Part shown: positions 1 to 8,581 of the stretch, in pieces
How positions within the stretch are numbered: the first letter of the stretch is position 1
Layout: the number at the start of each line of letters is the position of its first letter
NCBI GenBank assembly: GCA_038522945.1
Contig: JBCBJV010000005.1
Span: forward strand, 1-64,000
Origin: MED-G105 sp038522945
Lineage (GTDB): Bacteria; Pseudomonadota; Alphaproteobacteria; Caulobacterales; Parvularculaceae
Length of the DNA: 64,000 nucleotides
Direction of reading: 5' to 3'
Position numbers and translations under genes: made by a program
Notes under the pieces: generated by a model
Told to the model about the DNA's origin: nothing
The model's input: only the letters and a program-made list of their open reading frames with translations
Database searches by the model: none

Positions 1-9
1 CGAAGGCTG

Positions 10-621
10 TCATTTCCGCACGGCGGCCAATCCAGCTGCCGCGGTCAGAAGAACCCCTCCGGTGATCCGGTGCCGCCACCGCCCAATACGCCCCAGAAGC
101 GGTTGCAGCCGAGCTGCAAACAAGGCCCAGCACCCATCGATCACGCCTGCAATCACGATGAACGTCGCGGCCAGAAGCAGAAGCTGCGGCATCGCTGGCG
201 CGGCGGGATTAACGAACAAGGGCAGGAAAGCACCGTGAAACAGCAGGCCCTTCGGATTGGTCAAATTGACCAGAAAGGCCTCTGATATTGTGCGTCCGGC
301 AGAGCGATGAGGTTTGGAGGCTGCAGTCAGATCATCCGGTGGAGCGCGAAGCGCCTGAACACCAAGATAAACGAGATAGGCGACGCCGATCCACTTCAGC
401 CAGAAAAACGCCGCGCCTGCTTTTGCCAGTAAGAAAGAGAGCCCGACGACGACAAATCCAAGCTGGATCGCCGATGCACCCGCTGAGCCGACCAGCGCCA
501 TCAAACCATGGCGCAGTCCGTGGGAAAGCGTCGTCGCAACAATATAGGCGACCATAGGACCGGGGGTGAGGATCAATATGACGGTCGCCAGAACGAACGC
601 CAAATAAAGCTCAACCGACAT
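10..621 (-). CDS. LysE/RhtB family amino-acid exporter
   Basis: Predicted inner-membrane exporter of the LysE/RhtB family, which pumps out amino acids or related small metabolites; the substrate cannot be read from sequence. The 203 residues match the family length. The hallmark TPGP motif is at residues 19-22, an NPK-type motif follows in the second half (NLTNPKG, near 120), and there are five to six hydrophobic segments with a long helix at the C-terminus. ATG start at 621. It lies 14 bases downstream of the outer-membrane protein gene on the same strand, without a clear Shine-Dalgarno, so it may be translated from that transcript. Confidence 0.88.
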   Translation of the reverse strand: MSVELYLAFVLATVILILTPGPMVAYIVATTLSHGLRHGLMALVGSAGASAIQLGFVVVGLSFLLAKAGAAFFWLKWIGVAYLVYLGVQALRAPPDDLTAASKPHRSAGRTISEAFLVNLTNPKGLLFHGAFLPLFVNPAAPAMPQLLLLAATFIVIAGVIDGCWALFAARLQPLLGRIGRWRHRITGGVLLTAAAGLAAVRK

Positions 622-635
622 GGGTCAACACGGCG

Positions 636-1385
636 CTAAAACGTCTTGCGGATAGAGGCCAAAACCGATGAGGCTTCGTATCGATCCCCGTCAAACCTCG
701 GCGGGTCAATAATCGACGTATCAGTAGAAAATTCGTCCGTCCCGAAGACCAGCTGACTGCTGCGGGCATAGAGATACTCAAGATCAACGGACCAGTCCTC
801 GGCCATTTCATACGAAAAGCCGGCTTTGGCCTGGTAAGCAAAGGCGCTGTCGGTCAGGCCCTGACCTTCTTCAATGAACACCCCACCAACGCCTGCGCCA
901 ATGTATGGCGTGAGCCGTGATGAATTGCGGAAGTCATAGTAGACGTTCGACATCAGCACATGGGTGCGAAAATCGCCCGAAGCACTAGCCGCCGAAACAC
1001 CAAAGCCGCCTTCGGGCAAGGTCCTGACCAAGTCAGGTTCGATGGAGGAGTAGCGGTATTCCAGTTCCGTGCGGGTTCCATTCGGATAGGAAAAGCCAAT
1101 TGCCCCAACATACTGCGCACCCGCGCCATACTCAGATGCGAGCCCCGTTGCCGGGCCCGGCAATGCCGCCGGAAAAATCGCGTTCGGTGAGAAATCGACG
1201 TCCAGGTCGAGATCGTCGTTCCAAATGATCCCTGCACCAAGTCGGGCATAGATCGAGCCCCGCGGACCATCTGCCTGGTCTGCCTGGGTGGGCATTTGCG
1301 CCGCGGCTGGCGCAGCGACTAAGACACCAAAAATAATCGTTACAGTAGAACCGATAAGCGAGCGGGGTGAAGCAAAGCGCAGCAT
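636..1385 (-). CDS. outer-membrane beta-barrel protein with signal peptide
   Basis: Small OmpA/OmpW-like porin-type barrel of about 249 residues. An N-terminal signal peptide ends at an Ala-Ala-Ala-Gln site near residue 30. The mature part alternates hydrophobic and polar residues, with typical barrel phrases (LEYRYS, YIGAGVGG, DLEYLYA), and ends in Phe as outer-membrane proteins do. I chose the ATG at 1385 because GAGG sits five bases upstream; an upstream ATG at 1418 would add 11 residues before the signal peptide. Function is unknown beyond being a surface barrel. It probably shares a transcript with the downstream LysE gene. Confidence 0.8.
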   Translation of the reverse strand: MLRFASPRSLIGSTVTIIFGVLVAAPAAAQMPTQADQADGPRGSIYARLGAGIIWNDDLDLDVDFSPNAIFPAALPGPATGLASEYGAGAQYVGAIGFSYPNGTRTELEYRYSSIEPDLVRTLPEGGFGVSAASASGDFRTHVLMSNVYYDFRNSSRLTPYIGAGVGGVFIEEGQGLTDSAFAYQAKAGFSYEMAEDWSVDLEYLYARSSQLVFGTDEFSTDTSIIDPPRFDGDRYEASSVLASIRKTF

Positions 1386-1490
1386 CAGGACCTCGGAACA
1401 AAAGCACTGGTCTTTCATACCATGTCCCGCAGAGTTTTTAAACTCACACCCGCGTCAATTTCGCCCGGCCTAGCGTGCAGACGCCTCCAC

Positions 1491-2942
1491 TCAGCCCTTT
1501 GCCTTTTCGGCTTCGAAATATTCCTTCGTCATACGGGCGACCAGCGGCGACAATGCCAGGAGCGCGATCAGGTTCGGCGCCGCCATCAAGCCGGTGAGCG
1601 TATCGGCCACTAGCCAGGCAAGGCTCACCACGTCGGTGAGGCCCCCCTCTTCCAACATCAGGACGCACGCGCCGAAAAAGACGAAGATGATCCAGCTGAT
1701 CTTAAACGGGAAGACAATCCGTTCGCCAAAGAGATACTCCGCACAACGTTCGCCGTAGTAACTCCAACCGAGAATGGTCGTGAAGCCAAAGACCGTCAGG
1801 CCAATCGCAACGATATGATTGCCAATTCCCGGCAGGCTGTTGTTAAACGCCGCCACTGTCAGTGGCGCGCCCGTCTCACACCCTTCAGGCAGGACAACAA
1901 GCGAGTCTCGCACGAACGGCGAGCAGGCATCCGGGATGATCCCGGCAGTGATGATCACGATCGCCGTAATGGAACAGACGATGATCGTATCAATAAACGT
2001 CCCGAGCATGGCGACGATACCCTGGTTGACCGGATCATCATTTTTTGCCGCCGCGTGAGCGATTGGCGCAGATCCCTGACCAGCCTCATTGGAGAAGATG
2101 CCCCGGGCGACGCCTTTCTGCATGGCAAGCAACATCAGTCCACCGACAAATCCGCCTTTGGCCGCATCGATCCCGAAGGCATTCGCGAAGATCGTTGCAA
2201 AAGCTGCAGGCACAGCCTCGATGTTCATGGCAACGACGATCAGTCCCGCGATCAAATAGCCAGCCGCCATGGATGGTACGAGCGTCGAGGCAACGTTGGC
2301 AATCCGGGTGATACCACCGAGGATGACAGCCGCCGCCCCTCCCGCCAGAATCAACCCGGAAATCCAGGGCGCGATGCCGTAATTCGCATTCAATGCATCG
2401 GCGATGGAATTTGCCTGAATTGAAGCACCAGTTCCCCACGACGCAAAGACACCGAAAACCGCAAACAATCCGCCAAGCCAAATCCAAGAAGAGCCCATGC
2501 CGTTCTTGATGTAGTACATCGGCCCACCCACATGGCGCCCAACGGCGTCGACTTCACGGAACTTAACCGCGAGCACGCCTTCAGCAAACTTCGAGGCCAT
2601 TCCGACAAAGGCCGTAATCCACATCCAGAAGACTGCCCCCGGTCCACCGATGGCGATTGCGACCGCGACTCCGGCAATGTTCCCGGTGCCGATAGTTGAC
2701 GAAAGTGCGGTCATCAGCGCACCGAAGGGCGTGACATCCCCTTCGTCGCCGGGATCGGCTTTGCGGCCATTCATGAGCTGGCCGACCGCATAAGGGATCC
2801 GACGGACGGGCATGAACCCGAGCCGGATCATCAAGTAGAGCCCAGTAAGCAAGAGAAGGATCAGTACCGGCGGATAAGGAACGCTATCTGAGCCCCAGAC
2901 GTACGCATTCGTCGTCCCAATAAAGCCTTCAATCGCTTCCAT
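1491..2942 (-). CDS. AGCS family alanine/glycine:sodium symporter
   Basis: Sodium-coupled importer of alanine or glycine in the inner membrane (AGCS, PF01235-type). It has 483 residues with about ten hydrophobic segments. Family signatures are visible: a Gly-rich GTGNIAGVAVAIAIGGPGA stretch near residue 85, the SKFAEG segment after it, and the conserved NEAGQGSAPIAHAAA segment near 285. The ATG at 2942 is preceded by GGAG eight bases upstream. It is followed on the same strand by the barrel protein after about 105 bases, with no strong terminator between them. Annotation to family level is secure; the substrate is inferred from the family. Confidence 0.93.
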   Translation of the reverse strand: MEAIEGFIGTTNAYVWGSDSVPYPPVLILLLLTGLYLMIRLGFMPVRRIPYAVGQLMNGRKADPGDEGDVTPFGALMTALSSTIGTGNIAGVAVAIAIGGPGAVFWMWITAFVGMASKFAEGVLAVKFREVDAVGRHVGGPMYYIKNGMGSSWIWLGGLFAVFGVFASWGTGASIQANSIADALNANYGIAPWISGLILAGGAAAVILGGITRIANVASTLVPSMAAGYLIAGLIVVAMNIEAVPAAFATIFANAFGIDAAKGGFVGGLMLLAMQKGVARGIFSNEAGQGSAPIAHAAAKNDDPVNQGIVAMLGTFIDTIIVCSITAIVIITAGIIPDACSPFVRDSLVVLPEGCETGAPLTVAAFNNSLPGIGNHIVAIGLTVFGFTTILGWSYYGERCAEYLFGERIVFPFKISWIIFVFFGACVLMLEEGGLTDVVSLAWLVADTLTGLMAAPNLIALLALSPLVARMTKEYFEAEKAKG

Positions 2943-3125
2943 AATCTCCAGGGCCCCTCGGTTTCAGGTTGCAGCGCCGACGAAAGTCCGCCGCGCTGAC
3001 GTCTCATTTGCTGACTTCAAACCCGACACCCTATGCAGGGCTGTGGACAAGGGCAAGGTTTCCGAAAGCCGTCATTTACGTTGCCAAGCAAAGGCTTGCG
3101 AGGTCTCGCCTTCAAAAATGTCCAA

Positions 3126-3176
3126 AATGTTTGACATTTCTCGATCAGCACCTTATGTAAAAGATGTTAGACATTT
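3126..3176 (+). promoter_or_regulatory. Promoter with two palindromic operator-like sites
   Basis: A perfect 6-3-6 palindrome (AAATGT TTG ACATTT) covers 3126-3140. A second copy of the core (ATGT TAG ACAT) is at 3166-3176, in an arm pair that differs at one base from the first. The -35-like TTGACA at 3131-3136 lies inside the first site. TATGTA at 3154-3159 lies 17 bases downstream as a weak -10, just before the second site. This geometry fits an autorepressor blocking RNA polymerase. The likely binder is the XRE protein encoded 530 bases downstream; this is inference. Confidence 0.55.
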
Positions 3177-3196
3177 TTGAATGGGAACGACAGATT

Positions 3197-3664
3197 ATGG
3201 CGCAAGCAGAGAAATATGCCTGGGTCTCGCTGATCACGACCGGGATCATCTATTGGTACTTTCAGATGCGCATGCTGGACGGCTGGGAAGTTGTTGACCA
3301 GTCACCCTCCAGGCTTTTGTGGGTGTTTGGCACCGTGGTGGCGATGTTCATTATTGCCGAGGGCGTCGTCGCCGGCTTTCTGGCGTCAAAAGGGTCGGAC
3401 GGAGAGATTGAGAAAGACGAGCGTGACCTCGATATTGATCGGCGGGCGGAACAGAATGCCAGCTGGTTTACCATTGCGGCACTCAACGTCTTAATATTCC
3501 AGCTGATCGCCCAAGACGCGTTCGAAGGCCACAGCTTCACCCGCTTTGACGCCTCATCGACGTCAACGCTCTTCTTCCTGCTATTCAGCATCGTGATTAT
3601 CTCGTCGATCGTCCATCGTATTTCGACGCTAATCCTTTACCGCCGCCCATTGCGGTCGGCTTAG
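3197..3664 (+). CDS. Small four-helix membrane protein (DUF2178-like)
   Basis: Predicted 155-residue inner-membrane protein with four hydrophobic segments. The first two are near the N-terminus (YAWVSLITTGIIYWY and LLWVFGTVVAMFIIAEGVVAGF), and two follow in the C-terminal half. They are separated by a charged cytoplasmic-type loop containing DERDLDIDRRAEQNA, which resembles the DER...A motif of DUF2178 proteins. Function unknown. I chose the ATG at 3197 because an ATG at 3164 lies at the second operator site and would be at or upstream of the predicted transcription start. An XRE regulator gene follows after 38 bases, so the two probably form one operon. Confidence 0.7.
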   Translation: MAQAEKYAWVSLITTGIIYWYFQMRMLDGWEVVDQSPSRLLWVFGTVVAMFIIAEGVVAGFLASKGSDGEIEKDERDLDIDRRAEQNASWFTIAALNVLIFQLIAQDAFEGHSFTRFDASSTSTLFFLLFSIVIISSIVHRISTLILYRRPLRSA

Positions 3665-3702
3665 GCAGTTTTGCAGCTGTCCCTAGAAGGACCACGCCTC
3701 TT

Positions 3703-3936
3703 TTGATTGCTAAGAAAAAACCGCCCAAAGGGCGGGTTAATAATGAAATCCGCGCTCTACGCCGGGAGGCTGGCCTGACGCAGCAAGACCTCGCTGACCA
3801 TGTTGGCGCAACCCGCCAAACCATTGTCGCAATTGAACAGGGCAAATACGCACCGAGCCTGGAGCTTGCCTTCAGAATAGCACGTGCATTCGCCCGGGAT
3901 TTCGAGGACGTTTTTCAATTTAACCCAGAGGGGTAG
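3703..3936 (+). CDS. XRE-family transcriptional regulator (YozG-like)
   Basis: A 77-residue DNA-binding protein made almost entirely of one helix-turn-helix domain. The sequence runs through LTQQDLADHVGATRQTIV (helices 2-3) to SLELAFRIARAF, then a short acidic/aromatic tail (EDVFQF). This is the pattern of small XRE regulators that are paired with a membrane protein. The start is a TTG at 3703, with AGAAGGA 11 bases upstream. It follows the membrane protein gene and ends three bases before the convergent phaZ stop. It probably binds the palindromes at 3126-3176; no effector domain is visible. Confidence 0.85.
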   Translation: MIAKKKPPKGRVNNEIRALRREAGLTQQDLADHVGATRQTIVAIEQGKYAPSLELAFRIARAFARDFEDVFQFNPEG

Positions 3937-3939
3937 GGC

Positions 3940-5214
3940 TTACTCCGCAGCGTGACGAATTTCCGCTTCCCGTGCGTGAGCCCGGATAAAGTCTTTCACT
4001 CGCGGCTGGATCTCAGTTCGCCAGCGCGACCCATTGAAGACCCCATAGTGCCCAACACCGGGCTGGATATAGTCGATCTGCATTTTCTCCGGAATATTCG
4101 CGCACAGATCATGGGCAGCCTGGGTCTGACCAATGCCAGAAATGTCATCATTTTCACCTTCAACGGTCATCAGCGCAATATCGGTGATGGCCTCCGGCTT
4201 TACCCGATGACCCCGGTGCATAAACTTGCCTTCCGGCAAAGAATGCTCCTGAAACACTTCGCGGATTGTCTGGAGATAAAACTCTTCGGTCAGATCAAGC
4301 ACGGAGAGATATTCATCATAAAAGTTCCGGTGCTTATCCGCGCTGTCACCGTCGTTCTTAACAAGGTTCAAAAAGTAATCGTAGTGGGCATTGAGGTGTT
4401 TGTCAGAATTCATCGACAAAAACGAAAAGAGTTGGACGAAACCGGGATAAACACGCCGGAACATGCCGGGGTAAGGCGCCGGGGTCGTGAACACCATGTT
4501 TCGCTCGAACCACTCAAACGGACGTTCTTGGGCCAGAACATTGGGAACCGTTGGCGATTTACGGGTATCAATAGGGCTTCCCATAATGATCATTGAATGG
4601 GGGCGGTACGGATCGTTTTCTTCTGCCATAAGGGCTGCGGCCGAGAGCAAAGCGGGACCTGGCTGGCATACCGCCATGCCGTGGGCGCCCTCGCCAATCA
4701 CATGGAAGAAATCGATCAGATAGTCGATGAAATCATTTAAGTCGAACCGACCAGCCGCCAACGGCACCATGCGGGCATTGGCCCAGTCGGTAATGTAGAC
4801 CTCGTGCTCAGGCAGCATCGCCTCAACCGTCCCGCGTAAGAGCGTCGCGTAATGGCCCGATAGGGGCGCGATGATCAAAACCTTCGGCTCTCGTTCTGTT
4901 GACCCTTTGGCTTTTTCGAGCGTCCTTGCGTCTCGCTTGAAGTGAAGCAGGTTACCGAAGTCGCGCTCGGCAGCTGTTTCGATGGTGATCGGAATATCAA
5001 CGCCGTTCAACCGGGTCGAAGGCAGGTCCCATTCCGGTTTCGGGTAGCGGCGCGTGGCGTTTTCCATAACGTCTAGCGCCGCTGCGGATGTGCGCCCAAT
5101 CCAACTGTCCGCCATCGGATTAAAAGGAGATCTCCAGAAACGCGCGCCCACACCGGCTGCCATGCGGAAAGGTGCCAGAGAAGCGTAGCTAAGTTCGTGA
5201 ACGGAATAAAGCAT
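3940..5214 (-). CDS. phaZ: Intracellular poly(3-hydroxybutyrate) depolymerase
   Basis: Degrades native intracellular PHB granules, releasing carbon and energy stores. The 424 residues carry the family N-terminus (MLYSVHELSYASLAPFRMAA) and an alpha/beta-hydrolase fold. The nucleophile is a cysteine rather than a serine, in MAVCQP; it falls at residue 183 with the chosen start, the position reported for the Ralstonia PhaZ. C-terminal GENDDISG and GVGHYGVF carry candidate acid and histidine residues. The ATG at 5214 is preceded by AAGGA; the open frame extends 28 residues upstream, but that part looks non-coding. A long upstream region holds a large palindrome (5522-5548). Confidence 0.93.
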   Translation of the reverse strand: MLYSVHELSYASLAPFRMAAGVGARFWRSPFNPMADSWIGRTSAAALDVMENATRRYPKPEWDLPSTRLNGVDIPITIETAAERDFGNLLHFKRDARTLEKAKGSTEREPKVLIIAPLSGHYATLLRGTVEAMLPEHEVYITDWANARMVPLAAGRFDLNDFIDYLIDFFHVIGEGAHGMAVCQPGPALLSAAALMAEENDPYRPHSMIIMGSPIDTRKSPTVPNVLAQERPFEWFERNMVFTTPAPYPGMFRRVYPGFVQLFSFLSMNSDKHLNAHYDYFLNLVKNDGDSADKHRNFYDEYLSVLDLTEEFYLQTIREVFQEHSLPEGKFMHRGHRVKPEAITDIALMTVEGENDDISGIGQTQAAHDLCANIPEKMQIDYIQPGVGHYGVFNGSRWRTEIQPRVKDFIRAHAREAEIRHAAE

Positions 5215-5637
5215 CGTGGTCCTTTTCTTACTCAACGCCGGAACCGATCCGTCAGACCCAGCACCTTGTCGTGTCACCGGCCTCTGGTTGCTGGCCACTT
5301 GGGGCGCGACTTGCGCCTATGCATGGTCAGGTTTGCCGGAAAAGTCTCAAAAAATGGGTAGCGTCACACGGTGTCATAGTTAATTCGGTAACGGCCGTTA
5401 TCCGCACGCATCATGACCGCTCGAACCGCGCCGTTTTTTGTGCGACCATTAAAGAAGATCACACGTCCTTTCACCCGATCTGTTGCCCACTTGCCCCCCC
5501 GCAACATTCGCGCCGTACAAGCATTTTTGCTGCATCGCAACAAAAATGTGTTTACGACCTGCGAACGATTATAGGAAACCTAGTCTGACACAAGCTGGTG
5601 TCAACTTGTTCGCTTTTTCACCTGCAGCCGCAGATGA
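5215..5637. other. 423-bp intergenic region upstream of phaZ
   Basis: No convincing gene. Besides the 27-bp palindrome annotated separately, it holds a 12-bp perfect palindrome at 5390-5401 (TAACGG CCGTTA). There is a 6-6-6 hairpin at 5586-5603 (TGACAC...GTGTCA) just beyond the senC stop, which may be a weak transcript end. TATAAT reads on the minus strand at 5573-5568, a possible phaZ -10 box without an ideally spaced -35. Confidence 0.5.
5522..5548. promoter_or_regulatory. 27-bp palindrome, candidate PhaR operator for phaZ
   Basis: Two 12-base arms (CATTTTTGCTGC and GCAACAAAAATG) flank ATC and match at 11 of 12 positions when folded. The centre is TGC-N3-GCA, resembling the TGC/GCA sites reported for PhaR, the PHB-responsive repressor of phasin and pha genes in alphaproteobacteria. 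On the minus strand the site lies about 20 bases downstream of a TATAAT, where a bound repressor would block transcription into phaZ. It could alternatively act as an RNA hairpin in the phaZ leader. Confidence 0.5.
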
Positions 5638-6255
5638 TCAATCCCAGGCGATCGCCCTGCGCAGTACAACGGCGATTTCCTCAGGGCTCATATGGTCCTG
5701 AAGCGCCAGGCGCGGTGTCCCGTCGCGATCGATCAGATAAAAAAGGCTCGAATGATCAACGGTGTAGTCAAGCTCTGAGTCTGGCAACGGCACTTTGGCA
5801 GAGAACACTTTGAAATTCACCTTGGCGCTGTCGATCGCTGTCTCGGACCCGGTAAGTCCGACAAAATCCGGCGCAAAGGAAAGATAACTAGCAAGCGTTT
5901 CGGGCGTGTCTCGTTCCGGGTCGACGGTGATGAAGATCGGCGCGATCTGGGCCCGTTCGGCGTCGTCTAGCTCTGCCAAGGCAGCGTTGAGGCGACTAAG
6001 AGCGAGGGGACAGACATCCGGACAGCTGGCAAAGCCAAAGTAAATCGCCTGGATGCGTCCCTGGAAGTCGTCATCACGCACGGTTTGGCCGTCCGTGCCG
6101 ACTAACTCAAAATCCCCGATGAATAAGTCGCTTAGCTTGATAACGCCGGGCAGCGGCAGGTCACGCGCCGGTGTCGTTTCGCTGCCGCAAGCTGCGACCA
6201 CCGCCAACAGCGCACCTGAAATCAAGGCACGGCCAGCACGTTTTCCAAACCGCAT
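5638..6255 (-). CDS. senC: SCO1/SenC family copper-binding lipoprotein
   Basis: Membrane-anchored copper chaperone or thiol-reductase used to assemble the CuA centre of cytochrome c oxidase. The 205-residue protein has a lipobox (VVAAC, Cys23) and a thioredoxin-like domain. The copper-binding Cys78-x3-Cys82 (CPDVC) and the distal His168 (TVDHSS) complete the SCO1 ligand set. It is divergent from regB, the arrangement known from Rhodobacter, where senC, regA and regB are clustered. The 196-bp divergent region to regB probably holds both promoters. Confidence 0.93.
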   Translation of the reverse strand: MRFGKRAGRALISGALLAVVAACGSETTPARDLPLPGVIKLSDLFIGDFELVGTDGQTVRDDDFQGRIQAIYFGFASCPDVCPLALSRLNAALAELDDAERAQIAPIFITVDPERDTPETLASYLSFAPDFVGLTGSETAIDSAKVNFKVFSAKVPLPDSELDYTVDHSSLFYLIDRDGTPRLALQDHMSPEEIAVVLRRAIAWD

Positions 6256-6451
6256 TGCGTTCTCCCGTCGATACCTACTTGCCTTGCGTGACTGCCGCCA
6301 CTAGCCCCATCCAACCAGTGGTTCCATCTAAAATGAGGCGATGCGTACCAGCTGCGCCTATAGACCCGCCTGTCAACGAAGCGCATACAAGACAGCAATC
6401 CGGCAATGCAAGCTGGCATATGTTCACTCCATTTAAGGATCGGGCGAACCT

Positions 6452-7969
6452 TTGGCTTTTCTTGAGTCGGCAAACGATTTTCTAGGCTTGGACCGCTTGC
6501 GCCGCGGAGCCGATGAGAGTGCGCCGTCAGGCGACGCAGCAACGCGTTTGCTAAGGGGCCCGGTTCGGCTGCGCACACTCACGCTCTTGAGGTGGCTCGC
6601 TGTCGCGGGCCAGTGCGCGGCAATTGTGGTCGTTCATTTTGTCCTGGGGTTTCCGCTGCAGCTGGGGCTGTGCCTGGCTATGATTGCCGCCAGTGCATGG
6701 CTCAATCTGTTTTCGTACCTACGATACTCTCGCCTCCACTACCTGACCGATAATGAAGCCGCTGCGTTTATCGCCTTCGATATAGTTCAGCTTTGCGCGC
6801 TTTTGGGGGTCACGGGCGGTCTTCATAACCCTTTTGCCTTGTTGATCCTGTCCCCTGTTACCATTGCCGCGAGCGTCTTGCCGGTTCGCCCCACGGCGCT
6901 CCTCAGTTTGCTGGCAATTACGGGCGTCTCTATCATTGGTGTAGTGCACCTGCCGCTGCCCTGGCCCGTCGAAACACCACTGGTTTTCCCGCCGACATTT
7001 ACCATCGGCATCTGGGCGGCGCTGTCGCTGGCTGTGGTGTTCTTTGCGGCCTATGCGCACCGCGTCGCGGCCGAAGCGGGCGAGATGAAAAGCGCACTTG
7101 CTGCTACGCAGCTCGTCCTCGCTCGAGAAGAGCAATTGGCGGCCATTGGCGGTCTTGCAGCAGCGGCCGCCCACGAACTTGGCACCCCGCTCGCCACGAT
7201 CCAGGTCACGGCAAAAGAAATGGCGCGAGAGCTGAAAGGCGAAGGATTGCTTGAAGAAGATGCAAATCTCTTGGTGAGCCAAGCGGAACGCTGTCGAGAC
7301 ATATTGGGTCGCCTTTCCAATAACGGGGTCGACACAGACGATATGCTCCGCCGCCAAGCAGTCGGCCTGATGGTGGAAGAAGCCGCTGAACCTTTCGGGC
7401 TTCGGCTTGATGCGCCGGCGATTGTTTTTGAGATGACGGGCGAGCCGGCGACGGAAGAACAGCCTGTTTTGCGGCGCCGACCGGAGATCATTTACGGGCT
7501 GCGGAACTTTATCGAAAACGCCAGCCATTATGCCTCATCAAAAGTTCTGGTGGACGTCTATTGGACCAAATACTCCCTGCAAATTCGCATTGTCGATGAT
7601 GGGCCTGGTTTCACCCCGGAGGTGCTGGCTCGCCTCGGTGAGCCTTACCTGAACGCCGGCGGTCGGGCTCGCCGACCGGCGAACCCACGAAATGGTGACC
7701 CAACCCTCCAGACCGCCGGTCTTGGCCTTGGCTTTTTTATTGCGAAAACACTCCTTGAACGCACCGGCGGGACGATCCATTTCGGCAATATCGACCCGCT
7801 GGCCAGTATCGCCCCCCATGGTCGGAAAGTCCGCTTTCCACCGGCAAACTGGCGAAGCGGGGCGTGGGTTCTGGTAAGCTGGCCTCGATCCGCAATTGAG
7901 GCAGGACCTTTTGACGCCTCCACCGGATCGTCGCCCGCTAATGCATCGGATACGGGCTTTGTTGCGTAA
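6452..7969 (+). CDS. regB: Redox-responsive sensor histidine kinase RegB/PrrB/ActS
   Basis: Global redox sensor kinase that phosphorylates RegA when the respiratory chain is reduced. The 505 residues contain about six membrane segments (residues 40-200). The quinone-binding heptad GGLHNPF is at 122-128, the phospho-accepting His241 is in AAAHELGTPLATI, and the redox-active Cys281 is in ERCRDIL. The catalytic domain follows with NFIENASHY and DDGPGF. The start is a TTG at 6452, with AAGGAT 11 bases upstream; the family's N-terminal region before RLRTLTLLRW is variable. The C-terminus extends roughly 40 residues past the last ATPase motifs. regA follows after 26 bases. Confidence 0.93.
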   Translation: MAFLESANDFLGLDRLRRGADESAPSGDAATRLLRGPVRLRTLTLLRWLAVAGQCAAIVVVHFVLGFPLQLGLCLAMIAASAWLNLFSYLRYSRLHYLTDNEAAAFIAFDIVQLCALLGVTGGLHNPFALLILSPVTIAASVLPVRPTALLSLLAITGVSIIGVVHLPLPWPVETPLVFPPTFTIGIWAALSLAVVFFAAYAHRVAAEAGEMKSALAATQLVLAREEQLAAIGGLAAAAAHELGTPLATIQVTAKEMARELKGEGLLEEDANLLVSQAERCRDILGRLSNNGVDTDDMLRRQAVGLMVEEAAEPFGLRLDAPAIVFEMTGEPATEEQPVLRRRPEIIYGLRNFIENASHYASSKVLVDVYWTKYSLQIRIVDDGPGFTPEVLARLGEPYLNAGGRARRPANPRNGDPTLQTAGLGLGFFIAKTLLERTGGTIHFGNIDPLASIAPHGRKVRFPPANWRSGAWVLVSWPRSAIEAGPFDASTGSSPANASDTGFVA

Positions 7970-7995
7970 CAATAAAAAGAAAGAAGGTTGGTTTC

Positions 7996-8565
7996 ATGGA
8001 AACTCTCACTGACGCCCCAGTCGTTAACGACGGTTTGCCCGAAGATGCGTCTTTATTGATCGTCGACGATGATGAACCGTTTCGGGTTCGTCTAGGGCGC
8101 GCAATGGAAAAACGCGGCTTCCAACCAAACCTGGCCGCAGGTGTGAAGGACGCGATCGCCATGGCGACAGCAAATCCGCCTGCTTTTGCGGTTGTTGACC
8201 TGCGCCTCGATGATGGCGACGGGCTGATGGTCGTCAACGCAATCCATGAAAAACGTGAAGACTGCCGGGTCATCATGCTGACCGGCTATGGCAATATCGC
8301 CACCGCCGTTGCAGCGGTGAAGGCTGGCGCTGTTGATTACTTGCCAAAGCCTGCCGACGCAGATGCGGTCGAAAAAGCGCTTCTTGCCGGTGACGGTCGG
8401 CGCCCAGAACCACCGGAGAATCCGATGTCCGCAGATCGGGTCCGTTGGGAACATATCCAACGGGTGTACGAGCTGTGCGATCACAATGTCTCGGAGACAG
8501 CGCGCCGCCTCGGCATGCACCGCCGGACCCTTCAGCGGATCCTCGCCAAGCGCGCTCCTCGTTAA
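7996..8565 (+). CDS. regA: Redox response regulator RegA/PrrA/ActR
   Basis: Response regulator partner of RegB, controlling respiration, carbon and nitrogen metabolism genes. The 189-residue protein has a receiver domain with the acidic pocket DDD at 24-26, phospho-acceptor Asp68 (VVDLRL) and Lys118 (LPKPAD). A Fis-type helix-turn-helix at the extreme C-terminus (NVSETARRLGMHRRTLQRIL) is nearly invariant in this family. It is translated from the same transcript as regB. A strong inverted repeat 30 bases past the stop may end the transcript. Confidence 0.95.
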   Translation: METLTDAPVVNDGLPEDASLLIVDDDEPFRVRLGRAMEKRGFQPNLAAGVKDAIAMATANPPAFAVVDLRLDDGDGLMVVNAIHEKREDCRVIMLTGYGNIATAVAAVKAGAVDYLPKPADADAVEKALLAGDGRRPEPPENPMSADRVRWEHIQRVYELCDHNVSETARRLGMHRRTLQRILAKRAPR

Positions 8566-8581
8566 TCCCGACGCCAGATTC

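Noticed and set aside
1432..1445. GAGTTT-TT-AAACTC upstream of the beta-barrel gene
   Set aside because: Short AT-rich dyad that could occur by chance; no supporting promoter layout.
6719..7528. 269-residue open frame antisense to regB
   Set aside because: Shadow of the sensor kinase; low-complexity composition and no family features.
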